Shown here piece by piece: positions 12,831 to 21,698 of a stretch of 64,000 nucleotides of DNA. Location: NCBI GenBank assembly GCA_032622095.1, contig CP136069.1:49646760-49710759 (forward strand), given 5' to 3'. The stretch is from Siphonodentalium dalli (Eukaryota; Mollusca; Scaphopoda; Gadilida; Siphonodentaliidae). The position numbers and the translations under genes were made by a program. The notes under the pieces are model-generated. The model was not told the DNA's origin. It saw nothing but the letters and a program-made list of their open reading frames with translations, and did not search any database. Position 1 is the stretch's first letter. The number at the start of each line of letters is the position of its first letter.

Positions 12831-13975
12831 GGATCTAGTGTATTGCAGTGTAAAGAGCAGATATATGAAATCTATTGATATGATGACGATAATCTTCCGT
12901 GTGATTTTATAAATTTTAAGGTTGCTTCGATGAGAACGAAATTACCACGAAAAATCTACTTTTTACACAATTTAGTTGCCATTTTGGAAACCATCTTGAG
13001 TAATTTGGTCACTAAACACCTTAGTGTGAAACATTTAAGATTTACCAAAAACAATAAACACCTTTCATACCAAAGATCAGAAGATAGGTACATTTTACAT
13101 GAAAAACTTGATCAAACCTGAAAAGTGATTTTTGCGGGAATTGATGTCGTCTGCGACATGAGCACATAAAGAGGTTATACTGTTGTAAATACAAAAGGCA
13201 GCTCCTCTGCGGTTGTGGGATGAGTAAACAGTATCACAGTTAAAAACACTCTGGGCTGTGATTGGTTGCATGAATTAAAGAAAAATGTTGAGAAAAAAAG
13301 AATCACTCTCCCACAAACTTCATGTTGCCAAGAGGCCCATTCATTAAAGGTGATGTCTGTTGTGGCTTTCTATAAATTTTAAGTGTGATTAAAAATATGA
13401 TAATATGACAATATTGTTTAGTGCGGAACTGACCTTGACACGAACAATTGAAGTAGATTCCCTGCTAGACGGTGTTGGGTTTTTATTGGGAAAGATTCCA
13501 TTTGACCTCTGATGCAGATCAACAAATGTTAGCATTGAAGCCTATGGAAAATATTTACACCTGTGTAACATAAAGGTATTTATCCGTTTCCTGATATCAT
13601 GTTCCAAATGGTCAAATCACATTTTTAAACACACATGTAAGTCATCCAAGTCATTCAAAATGGAGGAAAGTCATTTTTATGATAATATCTGAAAACTCTA
13701 AGTCCGAGGGGTCATTCGGTTGTCGCGGGTGGACAGGTCGGACGAGAAAGGATGGCTATGGATATTTGTATATGAAAGCTTTCGGCAACTGGCCTTCCTC
13801 AGTGATGATACAAAATAAGTTAGAAATCCACATGAACCCTTTGCCTTTGCGTGTGTCGATTCTTAGAATCAACGAATGGTATTAGAGGAATAACCAAAAA
13901 CTATTGAAGATGCAAGTTAGAAGGGAGGACGCAATATGTGAGATATGTGTAATCGGTGGTGTGTCTCAATGATAT
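12831..13975. other. Intergenic stretch with no gene recognised
   Basis: AT-rich DNA with frames no longer than 68 codons and no recognisable domain. The one notable item is a hammerhead-core-like sequence on the minus strand at 13,780-13,802, listed separately. Confidence 0.5.
13780..13802 (-). ncRNA. Hammerhead-ribozyme core-like motif (weak)
   Basis: The minus strand reads CTGAGGA, then AGGCCAGTTGCC (a 3-bp GGC/GCC stem with a five-base loop), then GAAA followed by GC. This matches the CUGANGA - stem II - GAAA core of hammerhead ribozymes, and similar words occur in Penelope-like retroelement ends. I could not find convincing stems I and III or a clear cleavage triplet, and no Penelope coding sequence is nearby. 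It may be a decayed copy or coincidence. Confidence 0.2.
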
Positions 13976-14480
13976 TTATATTAGGACCCACACTAATCCA
14001 TATTCTGTCAATGATATGCCAAATAGCGTACGTTTAAATCGGCTGTTTTGCGGGTGATACGATTCTCCAAACTTCCTGCCACGATAATCGGCAAATTGAG
14101 AAAGATTAATTCATACAAATAGGTGATAAAAATTCATCAACGGTGTTGTAGCAACACATTAGACTTTAATGGATCGAAAATAAATGCATGTTATTACATC
14201 CCACTAATAATGGGCTGAATAAAGACTCCTAGAGGAATAATCTTAAAATAAAATTGAATGACAAGCCTTCAACGCGAGTAGATAAATAAATGCTGGATCG
14301 GAACAATCTTTAAAATTTCTTGACATAATTATTGGCGAGAATCTCATCTTTAACGATCATATAGCTATGATACGTAAATAAATATCCAATGTCATATATT
14401 TCATAAATAAGGTAAAGCGAATACTACCACAAAACTGCATGAAAACGTTATACTTCTCTGTGATTCACATATATCAGAAA
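13976..14480 (+). pseudogene. Decayed LINE reverse transcriptase remnant
   Basis: Plus-strand translation in shifting frames gives pieces of a non-LTR reverse transcriptase in the right order. Near 14,000 there is a VNDMPN-like stretch where the YADD box would follow. Near 14,150 there is CSNTLDFNGSKINACY, and at about 14,310-14,480 FLDIIIGENLIFNDHI followed by a stop, then VKRILPQNCMKTLYFSVIHI. The FLG-x-x-ID-x-NL-x-x-DHI and LP-x-x-x-L-x-x-LY-x-S-x-I patterns are typical of the palm/thumb region in Jockey and CR1 related elements. Multiple stops and frame changes show an old pseudogene. Confidence 0.65.
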
Positions 14481-14505
14481 GAAAAAATAATAATACATTA
14501 AGCTG

Positions 14506-14760
14506 ATGGTGCATAATGAGTCTATAAAGAGTACCACAAATACTGCGACAAAGGCAATGTATGGTTTATTGAACAAAATTCGCAAACTCAAGTTACCTAT
14601 CGATATTTCGCTGAAACTATCTGATTGTATGATTCTGCCTATTATGCTATACGGAAGTGAGGTCTGGTGTTTCGAAAGAATACAGGCCCTAGAGACGCTC
14701 CACCTTAAGTTTTGTAAAATAATAACTTCAATGAAATCGAGTACACCTAATTATAAGGTA
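14506..14760 (+). pseudogene. LINE reverse transcriptase C-terminal fragment cut by Helitron insertion
   Basis: The frame starting at 14,506 reads TATKAMYGLLNKIRKLKLPI, then CMILPIMLYGSEVWCFE, then LETLHLKFCKIITSMKSSTPNY. The AMY-x-L-x-x-K-x-R-K and PI-x-LYG-x-E-VW patterns are standard in the C-terminal part of many animal LINE reverse transcriptases. The similarity stops at 14,760, exactly where the CTAG end and hairpin of the minus-strand Helitron begin. The last ten codons of the open frame therefore belong to the Helitron. It may be part of the same old LINE as 13,976-14,480 or a different one; the two do not join smoothly. Confidence 0.75.
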
Positions 14761-15126
14761 CTAGAAGGTGACCCGACTTCGTCCGGGCTTTGACCTTGAA
14801 TTGTCCACCGTCCGGGTTGTTTGATGCAAACATCATTTGTATTGGGTACGTCCAGACTGACTGAAATGACTGAAGATATGCCCGACTTCGTCCGAGCTGT
14901 TTGGGCACATATTATATACAGTATTGCCATGCTACATAGCTAATAGTTTGAATTTTCAAATGAACACATTAAACCAATTTCGGGACATTAGTGAAGAAAG
15001 TTGACATTAGATAAATATCGGTTTGAGATTATACATCCCCTCTGCTTTCGTCCGGGCTTGGGACCGGCAGGCATGAATTGTCTGGCGGCATTACTTTTTG
15101 TTTTTTTAGTTTATATTTATTTTTAG

Positions 15127-16434
15127 TTATTTATTTAGATGTATGGAGGCATACTTTTTAGTATGTTTTGCTTGCATATATGGTGCATACACTATTGCAA
15201 TGCTTCCTCGTATACAATATGTTTCGTTCGTCCATATGTCGAATGAACAAATAAATTGTTTGGAGAGCCAACGCGTGACAATGCCACATACAGCTGGCCA
15301 TGCGAAAAAACATGGATCTTCCAATTGTATTCCAGCAACTTTGAGGGTTTGGCCTTGCGATTTATTAACCGACATGGCAAAACTCAACATTACTGGGAAC
15401 TGCAGTCGTTTAAATTCGATTGGCGAGTCAGATGGTATGAGTGGAATTCTGGGTATAAATACGTCATCACCTCGACCACAGCCTGTCAAAATATTTGCCT
15501 CAATTAAATGAGGTGATATTTTTTTTACAGACAGCCTTGTGCCATTACATAGTTTTGGAGGTTCTAAATTTCTAAGTAGCATAATGGGGGCACCAACTTT
15601 GATACTCAAGATATGGGGCGGCATACCAGTCGGGTCTAGAGAATTTAGAAATTCGGTGGGGTAATTCACTACCTCTGACTGATCAGGGATGGTATCAATT
15701 GACTTACATGTATGCAATTGGCCAGGAACCAAGTCGATCATTCGGAAGTTAATAACATTGACCACATCGTTTTTAGGGGCCAAAATTTCCCTCTCACACA
15801 ACCAGTCATGGTTGTTAATATTGTCTGTCAAATATGGGAACACATGTGAAATCAACTGTTCCATGGACGCCACTAATGTGCATAAAGATTGCAAGTTGAC
15901 TTGACCATCATTATCGGAAGGGAAAATACCATCACCAACTTGGAGAAGATGTGCAGCAAAATTTGTTGCAATTGGATCATTATACAAATGAGCTCTCATA
16001 TTTGTTGTTAAATTAAGAAGACGGACGCTTCGCCAAAGATAAGACGATTTCAGAGAAGCTTTAAGTTGGTCAGCTTTTGTTCCTTTAGGAATCACTGGAA
16101 GAGTTTGTCTAAAATCTCCCGACAGCAGTAAGGTGACACCACCCATGATCCTGTTCGAACCACGAATATCTTGCAAAGTCCTGCCGAGGGCCTCAAATGC
16201 ATGCTTATGGGACATCGTGCATTCGTCCCAAACGATCAGTAGACAACTCGTCAGAAGCCGCGATAAACCCGTCCCTTTAGTGACATTACATGTTGCCAGA
16301 TCATTCGATATTAAGCTTATGGGAAGTTTGAATGCTGAGTGAGCTGTTCGTCCCCCAGGGAGTAGTGTTGCTGCAATGCCAGATGAAGCCACGGCAATGG
16401 CAATCGTCCCTCGTTGTCGCAATTTGGCCAGCAT
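15127..16434 (-). pseudogene. Helitron Pif1-like helicase, C-terminal part
   Basis: This frame carries most of the Pif1-family helicase domain: SSGIAATLLPGGRTAHSAFK (motif Ia), VWDECTMSHKHAFEALGR with the DE of motif II, LLSGDFRQTLPVIPKG (motif III), and SFAMSVNKSQGQTLKVAGI (motif V/VI region). The P-loop lies just upstream in another frame, because a base is missing in a C run near 16,467-16,471. A second break lies near 15,305, in a run of six T on the minus strand. After it the true C-terminus (SHGQLYVALSRVGSPNNLFV, ending at the stop at 15,192) continues in a different frame, so the last residues of this open frame are spurious. Function in an intact element: unwinding DNA ahead of rolling-circle transposition. 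Confidence 0.9.
15192..15310 (-). pseudogene. Helitron helicase extreme C-terminus, out-of-frame tail
   Basis: After the single-base change near 15,305 the expected helicase end HGQLYVALSRVGSPNNLFVH and GRTKHIVYEEAL appears in this frame and stops at 15,192. It contains the conserved QLYVALSRV box of Pif1-like helicases. The open frame in this register extends upstream to 15,380, but only the part below about 15,310 is genuine. Confidence 0.85.
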
Positions 16435-17495
16435 TAAGTTGGTGACAAACGTCTTGCCTGTGCCGCCGGGGCGTCCAGAAAAAAAATGCCACCGGTATTG
16501 TCAGCAACAGATGTTAGCACGGTTTCATATGCGCTCTGTTGGTCAGGAATCAACTTTGGTTCATTTAATGTGACAAAATTGGCAAGTTCATCGACATTAT
16601 AACTTGTCTCTCTGATAATTTCACGGGGCTGATCAAGGACATGCGATCGGCTAGTTTCATGAAGACCAAACGTATGGATTTCGGGACCGCCATGGGCGAT
16701 AATTTTGTACTCGACATCAATGAGCGCAAGATTGAAAATCTCATCGGTGAAGACGACCTCGATGTCGGGCATGCAAGTCTGCTGCCTTCTGCGAAAATCG
16801 TCCGAAAGGTCTTCTCTGAACTTGGTCCATAGTTCGGTTGGATTTGCAACACCACATACGTGAAGCAATATTGCAAAAAGGATACGGAGGCATTTGGGAG
16901 ATCGTGAAATAGACGCCTCGGACAATGTGGATTCCCATTGTGAGTCATCTTCCAAAAGACCTCTATTTAGAGCCGATTCTCGAAACGTCGAATACAAATT
17001 ACCATCAACAGTCCTCAGATCAGCAAATGACAATGGTCCTCTGACTTCTTGAAGAAGTAATCTCAAAAAGAAACATTCTTGTTGGCTAGGTTGAACAGTG
17101 TAAACTCTGCCAATAGCATCATCCCTGTACATGCCAACATAGACTTCAATTGGTTTGCCACGCTTGCGACGGGCCCACTTATTAGTCTGCCAAGTGTAAT
17201 AGGAAGCTACCCGAGCATAACAAAGGGTCCGCGCAAACTCATCATGTTCACATAGACTGAAGAACTCTGTTAACGTTGTTTCCTTCGGGGCTGCAGCTAC
17301 ATGTACCTGGTGAGCAGTATTATCTGTGAAATAGACTCGCTGGTCATTTTCGAGATGAACTGATAGACGGATTATTGCAGGGTGTCGCTCGTGAATTGGG
17401 AATTCAAAAAGTCGCCAAAAGGCTTCATTGCTACTTATGTATCTACCCATCTGATACGTACTCACTTCATCGTTTGTGTTCTGGAGAGCAAACAT
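16434..17495 (-). pseudogene. Helitron Rep C-terminal part and start of helicase
   Basis: This frame continues the Rep domain directly after an in-frame TGA at 17,526-17,528. It starts with FALQNTNDEVSTYQMGRYIS and EAFWRLFEFPIHERHPAI, both highly conserved just after the catalytic tyrosines of Helitron Rep proteins. The linker region follows, with SYYTWQTNKWARRKRGK and LRLLLQEVRGPLSFADLRTV. It ends at the beginning of the helicase, GGIFFLDAP, where the frame is lost inside the Walker A motif by a missing base in a C run. The ATG at 17,495 is internal and not a real start. The reading frame is the same as that of the segment upstream. Confidence 0.9.
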
Positions 17496-17525
17496 CGCAG
17501 CATCGGACCCCTTGTTGATATACTT

Positions 17526-18458
17526 TCAGACGTATTTGATGGATTTAACTGAACTACAAAATTCAACATTAATATGAGCATCGAATATTTTAGACAGCAA
17601 AGGACAGTATGGCACGATCCATCTGTTGTCTATCTCGAAATCACGACCATTTCTCAATTTTATTTGAGCAGCAAACCCTCCATCACCAGGCCTCCGCCTC
17701 CTATAAAGAGGATAACCGTCACGTGATGTCTGTGTTTCTGTCAAGAACTGCCGCGGAAATTGCTTAGTGCATTTGCCATCTTTCATGCAAGGTGAATTGG
17801 TATTAACTCTACCACATGGCCCATGAACCATCTGTGACGTCACAATGTGAAATAATGCCGGATCTACTTCAGAATCTGGTATCTCCGCTGAGATTATGCT
17901 GTCAATTTGATTGGCATGAATCTTGTTTTCCAACCAGATAAGAATATGGGCATGTGGTAGGCCCCTTTTCTGCCATTCGATGGTGTGCATAGATGCTACA
18001 GGTCGTCCAAAAATGTGCGATTTCTTAATAAGGTTCATCAGCTTTTGTAGTTTCAAGCGAAATAAGCGAGCTAAGAGGTCGTGTCTGTCTTTAGGACTTT
18101 GACCATCAAATAGTTCTGATTTTAGCTCGTCCCATGCTGGGTTGCATGTAAATGTGATGAACAGATCAGGACGACCAAAGTTCCTGACAAAAGTCATGGC
18201 ATCTTGTGTCTTCTCCTCCATATACGGCGGACTGCCTGTGAAAGATGACGGAAGGATGCACAGCTGGCCTAAGCCTTCTGTCGTATCAGTATTTATGCTG
18301 TCACGGATGTGGATATAATAATCAGCTCGAAGCTCCCTCTGGTGTGTCCTTATATAGAACAATCGTTCAGACTCGATTTTAGCATACATGTCGACCACAA
18401 ATTGGTTGAAAAGGTTTCGGCTCCGATGGAGGTGGTTGAAATAATTCCTTCTAATCAT
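17526..18458 (-). pseudogene. Helitron Rep (HUH) domain, N-terminal part
   Basis: The frame has the Helitron Rep signature in order: RRNYFNHLHRSRNLFNQFVV and DMYAKIESERLFYIRTHQ (residues 4-40), FGRPDLFITFTCNPAWDELK (motif 1, 94-113), EWQKRGLPHAHILIWLE with the metal-binding H-A-H at 169-171 (motif 2), and a Cys-rich GPCG...CMKDGKCTKQFP segment (213-235). It ends in CSSVKSIKYV followed by TGA. The next codons continue KYINKGSD in the same frame, so the stop falls between the two tyrosines of the Y-x3-Y active site. Coding similarity extends about 15 codons upstream of the ATG to an in-frame stop near 18,503. The usual long N-terminal region is missing. Confidence 0.9.
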
Positions 18459-18484
18459 GAAGTGAAAGGAATAAAAATCCTTGC

Positions 18485-18898
18485 ATGAAGCACTTTTATT
18501 TCAGTTATCAAAACAAATCTGAACAGTCACAGTTTAGCTTGACGTGTCTGAATTCACAAACTATAAAAATTCACAAAAAAGATTGTTCAAATGGGTGTCG
18601 ACGTGAGAATTCGGCAAATGAATGGCGTGAAACAATGATATTAGGAAAATGTACAAAGAGGCAGTATTTGAGTTATCAAAACAAATCTGAACAGTCACAG
18701 ATTAGCTTGACGTGAGAATGAGGCAAATGAATGGCGTCAAAGAATGATGATTTTAGGAAAATGTCAATGTCTGAATTCACAAACTATAAAAATTGACAAA
18801 AAAAGAATGTCAATGCTCGCTAAGGAAATGAATGGCGTCAAACAATGATTATATTAGGAAAATGTAAACAGTCAACAGTCTGAATTCACAAACTATAA
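18485..18898. repeat. Helitron non-coding region with internal repeats
   Basis: Words such as CAGTTATCAAAACAAATCTG, GAACAGTCACAG and CTGAATTCACAAACTATAA, and GCAAATGAATGGCGTCAAA-like strings, recur three or more times in varied order. The same words reappear at 19,567-19,900 and 24,349-24,480, showing that the MITE and the LINE were inserted into one continuous repeated region. No protein is encoded. Confidence 0.8.
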
Positions 18899-19563
18899 GT
18901 GCCACCGCAGACGCTACGATTAAAATCGTAACTGGGGAAAATCGTAGGTGGAGAAATCGTAGCTTGCCCGCAGATGCTACGGTGCTGCGATGTTTGCAGC
19001 TACGATTTTATCACCGTGATCGATCACATGATAGCAAAATGTTATACCACATTCTCCGCATTATGCAACTAAATACATATGGCATGTATCTCAATGTTCT
19101 AAACTAACAAGTTGATGTTGAAAGTTCAAGTGAAATTGAATATTTTTTTAATTTGACATTTTTGTACCTGTCAACTCAACAGGCTCAGCTGCCCCAATTG
19201 AATTTCAACAATTGCGGCAGCCCTCTACTCCTTGCCTGATATGTGGTATAGGCCTGCACTCCCTGTCGTGCCATATCTCCACCAATGTGGCCTCGTTTTT
19301 GTAAGTGCAAGAAGTTTGTAAACTTTGCGCCATTTTTGAATGTTTTCTTTTCGTGGTATTTACAACATGACTAGTGCGACAGTGGTCATGTGACAGCTAC
19401 GATCGCGCGCGTTGCCAAGGTCACGCCACGATTTTCCTGGTAAAATCTAACAGTGCTTGATTGCTACGATTTGGCTACGATATTGTCGTGGGCATGCGCA
19501 TTGGATGCTTCCTCCTGCGATTTTCCCCACTTACGATTTTAATCGCAGCGTTTGCGGTGGCAC
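18899..19563. mobile_element. 665-bp MITE with 51-bp terminal inverted repeats and TAA target duplication
   Basis: The left end GTGCCACCGCAGACGCTACG and the reverse complement of the right end, GTGCCACCGCAAACGCTGCG, match over about 50 bases with only four or so differences. The match continues through ATTAAAATCGTAA and TGGGGAAAATCG. Both ends are flanked by TAA (18,896-18,898 and 19,564-19,566). A 3-bp TAA/TTA duplication is the hallmark of PIF/Harbinger elements, so this is probably a non-autonomous member. The interior has further words such as GCTACGAT near both ends and no transposase. It interrupts the Helitron repeat region, which continues on the other side. Confidence 0.85.
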
Positions 19564-20196
19564 TAAGACAGTCAACAGTCTGAATTAACAAAAAGAATGT
19601 CAATGTGTGAATTCACAAACTATAATAATTCCCAAAAAGAATGTCAATGCTCGCTCAGGCAATTTAGCAGTGCGGCTCATTGTTGTAAACTATGAAACAG
19701 TCTGAATTCCCAAAAAGAATATCAATGTGTCTCGAGAATACAAAATTCGATAGACAATTTATAAACAATGCATAAAACAGTGTGAATTCACTAATAGAAT
19801 AAAACAGTCTGCAGTTGCGTGGAACATTTCAAGAATGTCAATGTGTGAATTCAGAAACTATAGACATTCACAAAAAACAATGTCTTTTCCGGAAAAGACA
19901 TTCACAAAAAACAATGTCTTTTCCGGAAAAGTCAGGCAAGATGACATTCAAACCGGTCAGCGAATGTATTGACATCCCATTTGTTTGGTTTTACCCCTCC
20001 CCCATCCATAGTATGAATGAAATGTGTGTGTGTCTAATCATCAATGTTGTTTTTGCATTAAATCGTGAACATTATATACTATTTATCAACTTAACAGAAT
20101 ATCATTCATGTACTATATTTTCATTCAGCAAATTATATGTGTACTATAATCCATTCAAAGACTATATGATGTGGTGTCGTCAAATAATACTTAGTT

Positions 20197-21666
20197 ATGT
20201 CGTCCGTTAAAATTGTATCTGCCAACTGCCGAGGGTTACACCAGGTGGAGAAACGACGCGATGTGTTCAATTACCTTAAAGGTCTCGGGGGTTCTATTTA
20301 CTGTTTACAAGACACACATTTTACAAATGAAATAGAAAACATGATCAAATCAGAATGGGGATTTGACTGTAGGTTCGCATCTTATGATTCCCAATCTAGG
20401 GGTGTGGCCATACTTTTCAGAAACACGTTTCAGTTCAAAATCCACGACTCAAAACGCGACAAAAATGGCAATTGTTTGATATTAGATATTACGATAGAAG
20501 ATATGCGCGTTACATTGGCTGCTATTTATGGACCAAACGAGGACAGCCCGAGCTTTTATGATGAAATTCACGAACAGATCCGAACAATTGGCAATACACA
20601 GATTATTATATGCGGTGACTGGAATCTTGTGCAGGAACAAAATCTAGATACAAAACATTATATTAACGTTAATAACCCGAAAGCAAAATCCGCAGTTAAA
20701 TCCCTAGCTGGCAGTCTGGAACTGACTGACCCATGGAGACTAAATAACCCCACAACGAAAAGATTTACATGGCGACGTTCCCGACCACTAAAAATGGCCC
20801 GGCTCGACTTTTTCTTGATATCATCTGATCTTTTGAATCTGACATCCGATACTCCGGACATACTCACGGGGTATAGAAGCGACCACTCAATTATCTCACT
20901 CGACCTTCGCGTCAGTAATATAAAGCATGGCCGCGGTTTTTGGAAGTTCAACAATTCTCTTTTATTCAGACTGGATTACCAAAATATCGTTAGAGAAACA
21001 ATACAGGAAAATGTTAGTAGATATAAAATCTCGCATCGATTTTCAGATAAATCTCCACACATGTTCGCAATATCAGACGCATTATTTTTAGATGCTCTGC
21101 TGTTAGATTTACGTGGGAAAACAATTCAATATTCTTCGCGTTTGAAGAAGCAGAACGAAAAGAAAAATCACACTCTAATAGATAGAAAATCGGAGATCGA
21201 ACGTATACTGGACAACTCGAAAGACACAAATAATAGCGAATTATTGAATGAAATTTCTAATATAGACATACAACTAACCGCTAGTAGAAAGGATAAAATT
21301 GCCGGACAAATGATTCGCACCAAAGCCAAGTTCATTGAAGATGGAGAGAAACCAACGAAATATTTCCTAAACATGGAGAAGCGACAGTATATTTCAAAAA
21401 CCCTAGCTGAAGTAGTGGACCAATCGAACCGCATAGTTACTGACCCCGAGAAAATTATGGAAACTACCAAAACTTTTTATGAGGATCTTTACACAACTAA
21501 AATAAACAATGGTGTTAAGTACGAAATCCCACAAAATATAACCTACCGATCGCTAACATCGAATGACGCAGCGTCCATAGAAGGCGTAATAACATACACG
21601 GAACTTACCAAAACACTTAAAACATTTAAAACGGAAAATCACCCGGCCCAGACGGTTACAGTGTAG
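20197..21666 (+). CDS. LINE ORF2, endonuclease domain and N-terminal linker
   Basis: This is the apurinic-endonuclease-like domain of a Tx1/L1-clade LINE, which nicks the target DNA for target-primed reverse transcription. Conserved blocks are SANCRGL (N10), CLQDTH (D39, where most LINEs have Glu), IIICGDWN (D141, N143), RLDFFLIS (D204) and YRSDHS (D229, H230). GRGFWKFNNSLL follows, typical of the Tx1 group. The ATG at 20,197 fits the start of the domain. The frame ends early at 21,666 because one A is missing from an A run near 21,628-21,631. The conserved SPGPDG box that follows is in the other frame, and the polymerase continues at once. Confidence 0.93.
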   Translation: MSSVKIVSANCRGLHQVEKRRDVFNYLKGLGGSIYCLQDTHFTNEIENMIKSEWGFDCRFASYDSQSRGVAILFRNTFQFKIHDSKRDKNGNCLILDITIEDMRVTLAAIYGPNEDSPSFYDEIHEQIRTIGNTQIIICGDWNLVQEQNLDTKHYINVNNPKAKSAVKSLAGSLELTDPWRLNNPTTKRFTWRRSRPLKMARLDFFLISSDLLNLTSDTPDILTGYRSDHSIISLDLRVSNIKHGRGFWKFNNSLLFRLDYQNIVRETIQENVSRYKISHRFSDKSPHMFAISDALFLDALLLDLRGKTIQYSSRLKKQNEKKNHTLIDRKSEIERILDNSKDTNNSELLNEISNIDIQLTASRKDKIAGQMIRTKAKFIEDGEKPTKYFLNMEKRQYISKTLAEVVDQSNRIVTDPEKIMETTKTFYEDLYTTKINNGVKYEIPQNITYRSLTSNDAASIEGVITYTELTKTLKTFKTENHPAQTVTV

Positions 21667-21698
21667 AATTTTTCAAATTCTTTTGGAAAGATATCGGA

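Noticed and set aside
15143-17000. Plus-strand frames of 60-122 codons
   Set aside because: They lie opposite the Helitron coding sequence and show none of its motifs; they are antisense shadows.
19815-20210. 131-codon frame just upstream of ORF2 as LINE ORF1
   Set aside because: It begins in host repeat sequence, crosses the proposed 5' junction and has no coiled coil, RRM or zinc-knuckle motif.
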